Shown: positions 17,349 to 25,947, counted from the first letter of the stretch. The stretch: DNA of 64,000 nt from DASPSR01 sp035516175 (GCA_035516175.1 DATJAO010000066.1:21488-85487), one strand, 5' to 3'. The notes: generated by a model from the sequence alone, not told the origin. Program-made: numbers and translations.

Positions 17349-18602
17349 ATGCCGAACGGGAGTTTTGAACATAGGAAGGATATCTTGATCTTTTCCATAA
17401 TATCCACGCTGCTTGCTGCAGTCATAATCGGAGCTGCTGCAGGATTCTCCTTTTCTCGCGGGAACGGAGCCGGTCTTCTTCTGATCATAGCTCTCTTGCT
17501 GGTTGTCCCTCTTTTGTCATATCTTCTCTACAAGAAGATGATTTTCCCCTATTATAGGAGGTTGGAGGATTCGAACCTTGAACTGCATCTTAAGCATGAG
17601 GAACTTCTCGATATCAAGGACGACCTGTTCATAAAATTTCTCGGCATCTATGACGTGAACTACGCTGCAAATTCGCCGCGCATGTTCAAAAGCCGTATGC
17701 AAGATGTTGCTGACATTACGGCCCGGGTCATGGAGGCTGATGCATGCTTCATCTTTCTCTACGACAGAAAAAAGGATGAGCTTGTGCTCCAGGCAGCAAA
17801 CAAGGATTATGAGGAGAAGGAGGGGAATGTCCGCATACCACTGGGTGAGGGCATAGAAGGTTGGGTCGGGAGGAGGCTTGAGCCTGTGATGTCGAAGGAT
17901 TTCCTTCATGATGCACGGTTCCGGGAAACGTCAGGGCTTGTCCTAACCAATTATACTTCGCTCTATTGCTTCCCTCTCTATGTGTATTCAAACGGCGCCC
18001 TCGTAGGGGTCATGGAGGTGCTGTATAGCAAGGCGAAGAACTTCACCGATGAGGAAATAAACTTTTTTACGACCCTTTCAGGTATTATTGCCACGACCGT
18101 TCAAAACGAGCAGATGCAGCTTGAGCTACGAAAGATGAACATGGAGCTTGAACAATGGGTTGCGGAAAAAACCGAGGAACTGCGGGCTTCCGAGGAGCGC
18201 TATAGGACGCTAGTCGAGAACGCCTGCGAGTCCATCTTCGTTCTCGCAGAGAATGGCGATATCGTCTTTGCGAACGAGCAGGCGGCGCGTTTGACCGGTT
18301 ATAGCAAATATGACCTTTTACACAAGAACCTTTTCGAGCTTTTTGTCGAGCCTGGCCAGCCCAAAGGAATCCTCGCTGACGTCACACCGGAGCACCAGTC
18401 AATCATGCACGGGGCTCTCAGGCAGACCGATGGCACGGTCGTGCCGGTAGAGGTCAGCGCTGTCGGGCTTTTACTGATGGGCAAGCGTTTTGTCCAGTCC
18501 GTGGTGCGTGATATGTCATCCCGTGTGCGTCTCGAAAAGCTCTTGGAAGAGAAGGAAAGCGAAATATCCGCCCTCAAGTCTAAATTGAAGGCCTTACCAT
18601 AA
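17349..18602 (+). CDS. Membrane sensor protein with GAF and PAS domains, no output domain
   Basis: Two hydrophobic segments at about residues 13-35 and 42-60 anchor it. A GAF domain follows at about 115-265 (DACFIFLYDRKKDEL, IPLGEGIEGWVG), then a coiled coil (270-295) and a PAS domain (about 297-405, RYRTLVENACESIFVLAENG). It ends in a short coiled coil with no histidine kinase, GGDEF or phosphodiesterase domain in 417 residues. ATG 17349 is chosen because GGGAGGTAAGGAGA lies just before it; a GTG at 17310 is also in frame. Ligand and partner are unknown; it may signal to a kinase elsewhere. Confidence 0.8.
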   Translation: MPNGSFEHRKDILIFSIISTLLAAVIIGAAAGFSFSRGNGAGLLLIIALLLVVPLLSYLLYKKMIFPYYRRLEDSNLELHLKHEELLDIKDDLFIKFLGIYDVNYAANSPRMFKSRMQDVADITARVMEADACFIFLYDRKKDELVLQAANKDYEEKEGNVRIPLGEGIEGWVGRRLEPVMSKDFLHDARFRETSGLVLTNYTSLYCFPLYVYSNGALVGVMEVLYSKAKNFTDEEINFFTTLSGIIATTVQNEQMQLELRKMNMELEQWVAEKTEELRASEERYRTLVENACESIFVLAENGDIVFANEQAARLTGYSKYDLLHKNLFELFVEPGQPKGILADVTPEHQSIMHGALRQTDGTVVPVEVSAVGLLLMGKRFVQSVVRDMSSRVRLEKLLEEKESEISALKSKLKALP

Positions 18603-18643
18603 TCGTCTGAGCAGGCATTGCTATCTCCTTTTATTTTTTTACC

Positions 18644-18672
18644 TTTACATATCTGTGAACCTATGGTATAAA
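18644..18672 (+). promoter_or_regulatory. Sigma-70 promoter of the lptC-lptA-lptB-rpoN operon
   Basis: TTTACA (18644-18649), 17-base spacer, TATAAA (18667-18672). The expected start site is about 18679, two bases before the hairpin at 18681. Confidence 0.6.
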
Positions 18673-18680
18673 TTATGCAT

Positions 18681-18703
18681 ATGGCGGCCTTACAGGCCGC
18701 CAT
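18681..18703 (+). promoter_or_regulatory. Perfect 10-bp hairpin at the 5' end of the lptC transcript
   Basis: ATGGCGGCCT (18681-18690), loop TAC, AGGCCGCCAT (18694-18703). It follows the predicted start site almost directly and lies 20 bases before the lptC ATG. A hairpin at an mRNA 5' end typically protects it from decay; no T-run follows, so a terminator for the preceding gene is less likely. Confidence 0.55.
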
Positions 18704-18722
18704 AATAACTTTATTAATTATT

Positions 18723-19289
18723 ATGAAGGTATACGGGAAATTTTTCAAAGCATTCGCGGCACTCCTTGTAATTGCAGCGTTAGTCTATAGCGGTTACCTT
18801 CTGCTGCGTGGAGCAGATCTTACCATGCCAGCACTGTTCACGCCGGTTCCCGGCGCACGGCTGCTCATGAGCATGGAAGGCTTCAAATTTGCACAATCAG
18901 AGGACGGCAGGGTTTCCTGGCGGATGAACGCTCGCAGTGCCAATCTCTATTCAAGTAAAGAAGCACAGTTGAAGGATATAGAGATTGTCTATATTACACC
19001 TGAAAATAAGGAAGCTGCGCTCATCGGGGACGTGGGGATTATGGACACGGTCACGGGAAATGCTTCCGTACGACGGGACTCGCATGAAGTGAGGGTGGTT
19101 ACGGGTGACGGCTATCTTCTCACGACAGATTCTCTCACGTGGAAGGCCGGCGATCGCCTTGTGTTGACACCCGACCCGTTCAAACTGCTCGGCAGCGAGA
19201 TCTACCTCGAAGGACGTGGACTGACGGCGAACGTGGACATGCGGAAGATCGTTGTGAACAATAATGTTAAAGCAGTTCTTCAGGAATAG
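18723..19289 (+). CDS. lptC: LptC-family LPS export protein
   Basis: Bitopic inner-membrane protein that passes LPS from the LptBFG transporter to LptA. One membrane helix at about residues 8-27 is followed by a periplasmic beta-jellyroll (MEGFKFAQSEDGRVSWRMNA, ALIGDVGIMDT, DGYLLTTDSLTW). Length 188, typical. ATG 18723 (MKVYGKFFKAF) is chosen over 18675, because the latter would translate the hairpin; there is no obvious ribosome site. It overlaps lptA by 26 bp and heads lptC-lptA-lptB. Confidence 0.85.
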   Translation: MKVYGKFFKAFAALLVIAALVYSGYLLLRGADLTMPALFTPVPGARLLMSMEGFKFAQSEDGRVSWRMNARSANLYSSKEAQLKDIEIVYITPENKEAALIGDVGIMDTVTGNASVRRDSHEVRVVTGDGYLLTTDSLTWKAGDRLVLTPDPFKLLGSEIYLEGRGLTANVDMRKIVVNNNVKAVLQE

Positions 19290-19773
19290 CTTCTTCATGA
19301 TCGCTTCTGTTGTTCTTGTTGCGGCCATGCCGGTGAATGGTGGTCCGGAGAAAGGCAAGCGGGAGCCTATAGTGATCACCTCTCGGCGCATGCAGGCCGA
19401 CAAACTCGGTGACAAAGTGACGTTTACGGGAGACGTGATCCTCAAAAAAGAGGCGATGACACTCAATTCTGATTCAATGATCGTTTTTTATGATGTTGCG
19501 ACGAAGGGCATAAGGGAGATCGAGGCATCCGGCAACGTCGTGGTACGGAAGGAAGGCAGGGTAGCATTTTCGAACAGGGCGGTCTATGACAGCCGAGAAG
19601 AAAAGATTGTCTTGACCGGAGACCCACGCATCGTAGAGAACGAAAATCAGCTACGCGGGGAGAAAATAACGCTGTTTATGCGTGATGACCGCAGTATTGT
19701 CGAGGGAGGGAAAGGCCTCTTCTACCAGGACAAGTACCAGGGTAAGCAAACCGAAATCAAGAAGAGGCGATAA
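19264..19773 (+). CDS. lptA: LptA/OstA-family periplasmic LPS bridge protein
   Basis: Periplasmic beta-jellyroll protein that polymerises into the bridge carrying LPS to the outer membrane. Signal peptide at about residues 1-26 (MIASVVLVAAMPVNG), then the OstA core with TSRRMQADKLGDKVTFTGDV, MTLNSDSMIVFYD and EASGNVVVRKEGRVAFSNRA. 169 residues, normal. It starts inside the lptC end and is followed by lptB after 9 bp. lptF, lptG and lptD are not in the window. Confidence 0.9.
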   Translation: MLKQFFRNSFFMIASVVLVAAMPVNGGPEKGKREPIVITSRRMQADKLGDKVTFTGDVILKKEAMTLNSDSMIVFYDVATKGIREIEASGNVVVRKEGRVAFSNRAVYDSREEKIVLTGDPRIVENENQLRGEKITLFMRDDRSIVEGGKGLFYQDKYQGKQTEIKKRR

Positions 19774-19782
19774 TCGAGAAGC

Positions 19783-20508
19783 ATGACGCAGGCTCTTGAG
19801 GCAAAAAAACTGGAAAAGAGCTACCGAGGCAGGAAGATTGTCCAAGGGGTAAGTGTCCAGGTTAAGTATGGAGAAGTTGTAGGCCTGCTCGGTCCGAACG
19901 GGGCGGGAAAGACCACGACCTTCTACATGGTCGTCGGGCTTGTGAAGCCGGATAAGGGGAGGGTACTTCTCGACGGTACAGACATCACCAAGATGCCGAT
20001 GCACCAGAGGGCGCGGGATGGAATCGGTTATCTGCCGCAGGAGCCATCGGTTTTCCGGAAACTCACTGTAGCCGAGAACCTCATGGCTATCCTTGAGACC
20101 ATGGACCTGTCGGTGCTTGAGCGCAAGGAACGAAGGGACAGCCTTTTGCATGAGCTAGGGATCGCGCATCTTGCGGACAGCAAAGCCTATACACTCTCGG
20201 GGGGAGAACGGAGACGCCTTGAGATCGCTCGGGCCCTCACACTGTCTCCCAAATTCATCTTACTGGACGAACCTTTCGCTGGCATCGATCCGCTTGCGGT
20301 ACAGGATATCCAGGGGATCATTTCCCTCTTGAAGAGCAAGGGGATCGGGATCCTGATCACTGACCATAATGTGCGGGAGACGCTCGCTATTACCGACAGG
20401 GCCTACATCATCAGTGAGGGAAAGATCATTGAAGCAGGGACACCAGCGGAGATTACGACAAGTCCGCGGGTCAGAGAATTTTATCTGGGTGAGGCTTTTC
20501 GGTTATAA
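19783..20508 (+). CDS. lptB: LptB, ATPase of the LPS export transporter
   Basis: ABC ATPase of LptB2FG, cytosolic face of the inner membrane. Walker A GPNGAGKTTTFYM, Q-loop YLPQEPSVFRKLTV, signature LSGGERRRLEIAR, Walker B ILLDEPFAGIDP and switch ITDHNVRETL are all family-specific. 241 residues. It is directly upstream of rpoN, the arrangement found in most proteobacteria. Confidence 0.96.
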   Translation: MTQALEAKKLEKSYRGRKIVQGVSVQVKYGEVVGLLGPNGAGKTTTFYMVVGLVKPDKGRVLLDGTDITKMPMHQRARDGIGYLPQEPSVFRKLTVAENLMAILETMDLSVLERKERRDSLLHELGIAHLADSKAYTLSGGERRRLEIARALTLSPKFILLDEPFAGIDPLAVQDIQGIISLLKSKGIGILITDHNVRETLAITDRAYIISEGKIIEAGTPAEITTSPRVREFYLGEAFRL

Positions 20509-20556
20509 CATAATTAGACATATGAAATCTCAAGTTTTTTCTCTGCAAATCATAAT

Positions 20557-22041
20557 ATGGAAGCAAGACTAGAACTAAAACTTTCACAGAAGCTCATCAT
20601 GACGCCCCAGCTACAGCAGGCTATCAAGCTGCTGCAGCTATCAAGGCTCGAACTGGTGCAGTCTATCTCGCAGGAGCTTGTTGAAAATCCTGTACTTGAA
20701 GAACTGGCTCCGGAAGCATCCGATGAAACCTCGGAGGTCGAGGGGGAGTCGGCATCTGATTCTGATTTATCGGCGGTAGCTGAATCTGTCCCGGAGAGTA
20801 ATGAGGCGGAACCGGGAGAGACTGCAGAGCTCAAGAGCGATTTCGAAGTCGGGCCCCAGTGGGACGAATATCTCAACGAATTGGGAGATGGCCGCGATTA
20901 CGGTTACACTGAGGCTGATGAGAAAGAGTTACCTTCGTATGATCAGACACTTACGAGGCTGCCTTCCCTGAGCGATCACCTCCTGTGGCAGCTCCGGCTT
21001 TCTACGTCAGAGCCCAATATGGTAAAAGGAGGAGAGTTGATCATCGGCAACATTGACGATGATGGGTACCTGCGGGCCACCCTTGAGGAGATTTCCCTTG
21101 AGTCCGGTATCCCGGGTAAGGACATGGAACGCGCTCTCGAACTTGTTCAGAGTTTCGATCCCATGGGAGTAGGGGCGCGGAACCTCCAGGAGTGCCTGCT
21201 TATCCAGGTCAAGCAGCTGGACCTCCAGGGAACGCTCGTCGAAAAGATCATCATGAACCACCTCCCGGATCTCGAGAAAAGAAAATATCCGAATATTGCT
21301 AAGGTTCTCAACGTCACTCCCCAGGATGTGATGGAGTCGTCTCAGATCATCATCAACGAACTGGAGCCCAAGCCCGGCAGGCCGTTTATCACATCCGATA
21401 CGAACTACGTCGTGCCGGACGTCTATGTGATCAAGGTGGAAGACCGCTACGAGGTGCAGCTCAATGACGAAGGCCTCCCCAGGGTGCGTATCAACCCCTA
21501 TTACCGGAAACTTTTAAGCCGCAAGGAGACCGTTGACAAGGTCACCAAAGATTATATCGAGGAACGGCTACGCTCTGCACAGTGGCTCATGAAGGGGATG
21601 GAGCAGAGGAGCAAGACGATCTACAAGGTTGCCGAGAGCCTCGTCAAGTTCCAGCGAGAGTTTCTGGACCAGGGGATCTCCCACCTCAAGCCCATGGTGC
21701 TGAAGGATGTGGCCGAGGATATCAGCATGCACGAATCCACGATCAGCCGTGTGACAACGAATAAGTATATGCATACGCCGCAGGGCATATTCCCGATGAA
21801 GTTCTTTTTCACGACTGGTTTTTCCGTCGGCGCCGGTACGGGCACCGAGGTTTCTTCCCTGACGGTCAAAGACGTCATACAGAAGATGGTCAAGGAAGAG
21901 GATCCGTCCACGCCGCTTAAGGACCAGCAGATAGTCGAAGCCCTGAGGGCAAAGGGAATTGACATCGCGCGGCGGACCGTTGCGAAATACCGCGAGGAGC
22001 TCAGGATCCCGCCGACGAGTGTGAGGAAGCGTATTGGATAG
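20557..22041 (+). CDS. rpoN: RNA polymerase sigma-54 factor RpoN
   Basis: Sigma factor for -24/-12 promoters that need an AAA+ activator. The N-terminal activator-interacting region shows LSQKLIMTPQLQQAIKLLQL (residues 5-24); an acidic linker (about 50-110) follows; the core-binding region runs about 120-310; the helix-turn-helix region contains LKDVAEDISMHESTISRVT; the RpoN box is at the C-terminus (RRTVAKYREELRIP). 494 residues, normal. No sigma-54 activator is encoded in the window. Confidence 0.97.
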   Translation: MEARLELKLSQKLIMTPQLQQAIKLLQLSRLELVQSISQELVENPVLEELAPEASDETSEVEGESASDSDLSAVAESVPESNEAEPGETAELKSDFEVGPQWDEYLNELGDGRDYGYTEADEKELPSYDQTLTRLPSLSDHLLWQLRLSTSEPNMVKGGELIIGNIDDDGYLRATLEEISLESGIPGKDMERALELVQSFDPMGVGARNLQECLLIQVKQLDLQGTLVEKIIMNHLPDLEKRKYPNIAKVLNVTPQDVMESSQIIINELEPKPGRPFITSDTNYVVPDVYVIKVEDRYEVQLNDEGLPRVRINPYYRKLLSRKETVDKVTKDYIEERLRSAQWLMKGMEQRSKTIYKVAESLVKFQREFLDQGISHLKPMVLKDVAEDISMHESTISRVTTNKYMHTPQGIFPMKFFFTTGFSVGAGTGTEVSSLTVKDVIQKMVKEEDPSTPLKDQQIVEALRAKGIDIARRTVAKYREELRIPPTSVRKRIG

Positions 22042-22089
22042 GTTCTCCATGGGGATGTGCTTTTATTAACATTGGGTAAGGAGGATACT

Positions 22090-22620
22090 ATGCAGGTTAC
22101 GGTTATAGGAAGACACATCGAGGCAACAGATGCCCTCAAGCAGTATGCGCAGGAAAAGTTCAGCAGACTGGAAAAGTATCTACCGAAGAACTGTCAAGCG
22201 ATCATTACCCTTTCGGTCGTCAAGAAGGTCCATCACATAGCGGAAGCCGTGATAAAGTCTAACGGTGTGCTGATACAGGCCTCGGAAGAAACCGAGGAAA
22301 TGTATTCTGCAATCGACCTGCTCGTTGAAAAAATTGAACGAAGGGTCAGGCGATACAAGGAAAAGCTGGTGGACCATAAGCACCAGACTAATAAAACTTC
22401 GGGGCTCGCACCGTCACCGTCTTCTGAAGAAGACAGGATTCCGCAAATAATCAAAATCAAGCGGTTTGATCTCAAGCCCATGCTCCCGGAGGAAGCCGTC
22501 ATGCAAATGGAGCTTCTGGACAAGGATTTTTTCATATTTTCGAACGCCGGTAGCGGGCATGTCAATGTGATTTATAAAAGAAAAGACGGGAATGTCGGAC
22601 TGATTGAGCCCGCGGTGTAG
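22090..22620 (+). CDS. hpf: Long-form ribosome hibernation promoting factor HPF
   Basis: Binds the 30S decoding region and dimerises 70S into inactive 100S ribosomes. The N-terminal domain (about residues 1-100; MQVTVIGRHIEATDALKQYA) is followed by a linker and the C-terminal dimerisation domain (about 116-176; IIKIKRFDLKPMLPEEAVMQ), so it is the long type (176 residues). The ATG at 22090 follows TAAGGAGG; an in-frame TTG at 22057 is discounted. Position between rpoN and ptsN is conserved. Confidence 0.95.
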   Translation: MQVTVIGRHIEATDALKQYAQEKFSRLEKYLPKNCQAIITLSVVKKVHHIAEAVIKSNGVLIQASEETEEMYSAIDLLVEKIERRVRRYKEKLVDHKHQTNKTSGLAPSPSSEEDRIPQIIKIKRFDLKPMLPEEAVMQMELLDKDFFIFSNAGSGHVNVIYKRKDGNVGLIEPAV

Positions 22621-22632
22621 AGGATCTGCGGG

Positions 22633-23109
22633 ATGGCCAAGATTATCGGAGACCTGCTACAGGATGACCTGGTTATCGAAGAGATTAAGGCAACCGACAA
22701 AATCGGGGTGATTCGCGAATTTGCGGGGATCCTCCAGGCAACGGGCAAGGTCATAGATGCAGAGGCTCTTGTCCGTGTCCTGCTCGAGCGTGAGTCGCTC
22801 GGCAGCACCGGCATAGGAGACGGCGTTGCTATCCCACACGGAAAATTGAGTTTCATCAGCAACATGGTCGTAGCGTTCGGTAGATCCAGCAGGGGGGTTG
22901 ACTTCCAGTCTCTTGATGCAAAACCCGTGTACCTCTTTTTTCTGTTGGTGACGCCCGACAGTAAGCCGGGAGACCACCTGAAGGCCCTCGCCCGTATTTC
23001 CCGCATCCTGAAAAATCCGGTTTTACGGGAAAACCTGAAACGCACATCTGATCGGCAGGAGCTCAAGAGGCTGATATACGAAGAGGACAGCAAATACCCT
23101 CAGAAATGA
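22633..23109 (+). CDS. ptsN: PTS IIA-Ntr-type protein (PtsN)
   Basis: Regulatory or fructose-type EIIA domain, phosphorylated on a histidine by the PTS chain and linked to nitrogen/potassium control in proteobacteria. Active-site His69 lies in GDGVAIPHGKL; the domain spans the full 158 residues. It overlaps hprK by 4 bp. No EI-Ntr with a GAF domain is present here, so phosphate probably comes from the ptsI-ptsH pair downstream, which is inference. Confidence 0.92.
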   Translation: MAKIIGDLLQDDLVIEEIKATDKIGVIREFAGILQATGKVIDAEALVRVLLERESLGSTGIGDGVAIPHGKLSFISNMVVAFGRSSRGVDFQSLDAKPVYLFFLLVTPDSKPGDHLKALARISRILKNPVLRENLKRTSDRQELKRLIYEEDSKYPQK

Positions 23110-23990
23110 ATGTTACCGTAAAAGAGGTGGCGGGAAAGACAACAGTACTCGCCGGTGGTTCCGGGCTTGGCAGGGAGGTGGCGTCTCCACAGGTGTGTAC
23201 GCCCGAACTTTCCTCACCTCTTTTCTGGAAAGGTATGACATCGAGCGTTGTTCACCTTCTCCCGCGCCAGATGGCCTACCTCTGTTCGCTTCCGAAACGA
23301 GAACGCCTGCGTCTCGTCCGTGCCATAGTACGCCAGAAACCCGCCTGCATCGTCGTGAGCAACCGCACCGTCTGCAAGGAACTCCTCGATAAAGCAGCGG
23401 CTGCGGCAATCACCGTACTCAAGACCGGAAGTGTGTCGAAAATGGCCCGTCTGATCGCATCAAAACTTACGCCGCAAATCAGTCTCCACGGTGTGCTTGT
23501 AGAAATTTTCGGTCTTGGTACTCTCATTATTGGTGAGAGCGCCATCGGTAAGAGCGAAGCAGCACTTGATCTTGTGCTTCGCGGTCATAAACTTGCAGCC
23601 GATGACATGGTCATCCTTGAAAAGACCAGCAGTGAAATAAGCGGCCATGCTACGGATATGGGAGCCGACCTTCTGCAGATCAGAGGGCTCGGTATCATCA
23701 ACATTCGTGCGTTATACGGCGAGTCGGCAACAGTAAACTCCTGCAGGATCGGGCTGGTGGTGGAGCTTGAGGAATGGAAAAGGGGACACCACTACAGTCT
23801 CATCGGACTGCGTGAACGACGCTATAAACTCCTCGGCGTCAATCTGCCCTATCTCAGACTACCGGTCAAAACAGGGCGGAACATGGCAACGCTCATCGAG
23901 GTAGCTGCAAGGAACCAGATGCTTAAAAACAAGGGGATCTATACGGCGAGAGAAATTAATAGAAAACTCAGGAAGAGGCTTGCCGGATGA
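23106..23990 (+). CDS. hprK: HPr kinase/phosphorylase
   Basis: Bifunctional enzyme that adds or removes phosphate on Ser46 of HPr. A short N-terminal domain (about residues 1-125) precedes the catalytic domain with the P-loop GESAIGKS (143-150), ADDMVILEK and the HprK signature LLQIRGLGIINIRALYG. The N-terminal part is diverged and begins MNVTVKEVAGKTTVLAGG. Length 294 is slightly below the usual 310. It overlaps both neighbours by 4 bp (ATGA), indicating coupled translation in ptsN-hprK-rapZ. Its target Ser46 is conserved in the HPr encoded at 27487. Confidence 0.93.
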   Translation: MNVTVKEVAGKTTVLAGGSGLGREVASPQVCTPELSSPLFWKGMTSSVVHLLPRQMAYLCSLPKRERLRLVRAIVRQKPACIVVSNRTVCKELLDKAAAAAITVLKTGSVSKMARLIASKLTPQISLHGVLVEIFGLGTLIIGESAIGKSEAALDLVLRGHKLAADDMVILEKTSSEISGHATDMGADLLQIRGLGIINIRALYGESATVNSCRIGLVVELEEWKRGHHYSLIGLRERRYKLLGVNLPYLRLPVKTGRNMATLIEVAARNQMLKNKGIYTAREINRKLRKRLAG

Positions 23991-24850
23991 AACAGACACG
24001 CACGGTGGTTGTCACAGGGCTTTCAGGGTCAGGTCGGAGCGCGGCGCTGAAGGCGTTTGAGGATATGGGATTTTACTGTGTTGACAATCTTCCGCTCGTG
24101 CTCCTTTCGGCATTCGTCGAATTTGCGCAAGGGGCCGAAGATGTGCTGTATTCCGCTATCGGCATCGATATCAGGGAGAAGGGCTTCCCGGAACGGCTCC
24201 CAGCCCTCTACTCCTCGCTCAAGGCTAGTGGCCGTGCAATTGAGATCCTCTTTCTCGATGCCTCCGATCAGACCCTAGTACGCCGTTTCAGCGAGACGCG
24301 GAGGCCTCACCCGCTCGCGCGTGGGACTACCCCCCTCATAGAGGGTATAAAAAATGAGAGGGCGGCTCTCGGCGAAGTTAAAAAGCTGGCTGACCGGATC
24401 ATAGACACGTCGGATTATACAGTCCACGATTTGAGGCAGGCAGTGGAACGTCACTATTCCTGGGGGGGCGCTGGCAGGCCTATGGTGGTCACCATTGTCA
24501 CCTTTGGTTATAAGTACGGCGTGCCGTATGATTTGGATTTGATGTTCGACCTGAGGTTCCTGCCGAATCCCAATTTTGTGCCTGAACTGAAGCCGTATAC
24601 GGGCGAGGACGTGAAGATTAGGGAGTATATAATGGAAAAACCTGATTCCGGGGAGTTTTTGTCCAGACTGTTCGCCTTTCTTGAATATCTTTTGCCCCGT
24701 TATCGGAGCGAGGGAAAGAGCTATCTCACGATAGGATTCGGGTGTACCGGTGGCAGGCATCGTTCGGTTGCACTCTCACTTATGATTGCGGAGCTGCTCA
24801 TAAAGGCTGGCTACGAGGTCAACGTCAAACATCGGGATATCGGAGTCTGA
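23987..24850 (+). CDS. rapZ: RapZ/YvcJ family nucleotide-binding protein
   Basis: In E. coli RapZ is the RNase E adaptor that controls glucosamine-6-phosphate synthase RNA levels; elsewhere the role is less clear. The P-loop GLSGSGRS (residues 11-18) is followed by the family AFEDMGFYCVDNLP. The invariant P-loop Lys is Arg17 here. The C-terminal RNA-binding domain has TFGYKYGVPYDLDLMFD, LTIGFGCTGGRHRSV. 287 residues. It closes the ptsN-hprK-rapZ set; its stop codon touches the start of a possible RNA structure. Confidence 0.92.
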   Translation: MKQTRTVVVTGLSGSGRSAALKAFEDMGFYCVDNLPLVLLSAFVEFAQGAEDVLYSAIGIDIREKGFPERLPALYSSLKASGRAIEILFLDASDQTLVRRFSETRRPHPLARGTTPLIEGIKNERAALGEVKKLADRIIDTSDYTVHDLRQAVERHYSWGGAGRPMVVTIVTFGYKYGVPYDLDLMFDLRFLPNPNFVPELKPYTGEDVKIREYIMEKPDSGEFLSRLFAFLEYLLPRYRSEGKSYLTIGFGCTGGRHRSVALSLMIAELLIKAGYEVNVKHRDIGV

Positions 24851-24945
24851 GAGAGTCTGTTGCGTTCTTTACATCTGAAGAACGCAGAGAGCAATAAAAT
24901 CCTCTTTTTTATCTCTGCAGACTTGTTAGTATCCATAGACTCTCT
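24850..24945 (+). ncRNA. Candidate structured RNA (three-helix junction) between rapZ and PTS EIIA
   Basis: Three nested helices can be drawn by eye. P1 pairs AGAGAGTCT (24850-24858) with AGACTCTCT (24937-24945). P2 pairs TGCGTTCTT (24861-24869) with AAGAACGCA (24878-24886). P3 pairs AGAG-(CA)-ATAAAA (24888-24899) with TTTTATCTCT (24907-24916). P1 and P2 are perfect 9-bp helices and P3 has one 2-base bulge. Joining segments are 2, 1 and 20 bases. The EIIA ribosome site (AAGGAGAAGG) lies 13 bases past P1. It could be a leader regulating the PTS genes or a processing site. It matches no riboswitch class I know. No covariation test was possible. Confidence 0.4.
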
Positions 24946-24969
24946 TGGCTCTTCCGAAAGGAGAAGGGA

Positions 24970-25371
24970 ATGATTGGACTAGTGGTGGTATGTCACGAAG
25001 ACATGGGCGTTGAGCTGATAAAGGCCGCCGAAATGATCGTAGGAAAGATTGACGGGGTCGTAGCGGTCAGCGTAAAGCAGGAAAGCGCGCCGGAAGTTCT
25101 CCGGGACGAGATACAGAATGCCATAAAAAAAGTTGACCGGAAGAAAGGCGTCATGCTTTTTACTGATATGTTTGGCGGAACCCCGTCGAATATCTCCCTT
25201 GCTTTTCTCGGAGAGACTGTCGAGGTTGTAACCGGCGTCAACCTTTCGATGATAATAAAATTTGCAAACCACCGGGATGAAAAGCCGCTGCCGGAACTCG
25301 CGAAACTTGTACAGGAGGCTGCGCAGAAGAGTATTGTGATCGCGAGCCAGATGTTGAAGGGGAGGAAATAA
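24970..25371 (+). CDS. Mannose-type PTS EIIA component
   Basis: ManX-type EIIA domain (133 residues) that takes phosphate from HPr. The active-site His9 lies in VVVCHEDMG, and the fold marks LLFTDMFGGTPSN-like MLFTDMFGGTPSNISL are clear. It is a stand-alone domain; in E. coli it is fused to EIIB. First of EIIA-EIIB-EIIC-EIID-ptsH-ptsI. The substrate cannot be read from sequence. Confidence 0.93.
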   Translation: MIGLVVVCHEDMGVELIKAAEMIVGKIDGVVAVSVKQESAPEVLRDEIQNAIKKVDRKKGVMLFTDMFGGTPSNISLAFLGETVEVVTGVNLSMIIKFANHRDEKPLPELAKLVQEAAQKSIVIASQMLKGRK

Positions 25372-25377
25372 TTTCAC

Positions 25378-25875
25378 ATGATTGTTTTTGTCCGCATAGA
25401 CGACCGCCTGATCCACGGGCAGGTGGTGGAGGGGTGGGTGAATTTCCTGAAGGCGACCTGCATTCTGGTTGCCGATGACCACGTTGCGACGAACGCGCTC
25501 CAGAAGTCCATCATGGAAATCTCCGCGCCGCAAGGACTGAGGGTCGCTATCGGCAGCGTGGAAGATGTCTGTGCTCAACTTCACACGGCAGCGTTTGACA
25601 CTGAGCGGGTCATTTTACTTTTCTCGAATCCTTCTGATGTCCTGCGAGCGCTGAAATTAGGGCTCGATTGCCGGGAGCTGAACATCGGCGGGATGCATTA
25701 TGTACAGGGAAAGCGCAAGCTCCTGGATGTTCTCGCGGTCGATGATATCGACCTTGATGCGCTCAAGGAGATTGCCGCTAGGGGCATTAGGGTTGATATC
25801 CAGGCGGTCCCGACGCAGAAGCCGCTGCTGCTCGACAAAGTATTCAAGGCCTGCCATCTTGCGGCAAAGCCATGA
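25378..25875 (+). CDS. Mannose/sorbose-type PTS EIIB component
   Basis: Cytosolic EIIB domain that passes phosphate from EIIA to the sugar. The active-site His14 lies in RIDDRLIHGQVVEGW, and ADDHVATNALQKSIM follows. 165 residues, complete. It starts 6 bp after the EIIA stop. A 72-bp gap to EIIC holds no other gene. Confidence 0.93.
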   Translation: MIVFVRIDDRLIHGQVVEGWVNFLKATCILVADDHVATNALQKSIMEISAPQGLRVAIGSVEDVCAQLHTAAFDTERVILLFSNPSDVLRALKLGLDCRELNIGGMHYVQGKRKLLDVLAVDDIDLDALKEIAARGIRVDIQAVPTQKPLLLDKVFKACHLAAKP

Positions 25876-25947
25876 CTGCTTGCGGGTAGAAAACGGAACG
25901 GTGAGAGACAGGGATGCTTTCCGAGGAGTGAATTCGCGTTCATAAAC

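Noticed and set aside
20550..20876. Serine-rich open frame on the minus strand inside rpoN
   Set aside because: It is the antisense of the acidic linker of sigma-54 (many Glu/Asp/Ser codons). No ribosome site and no family.
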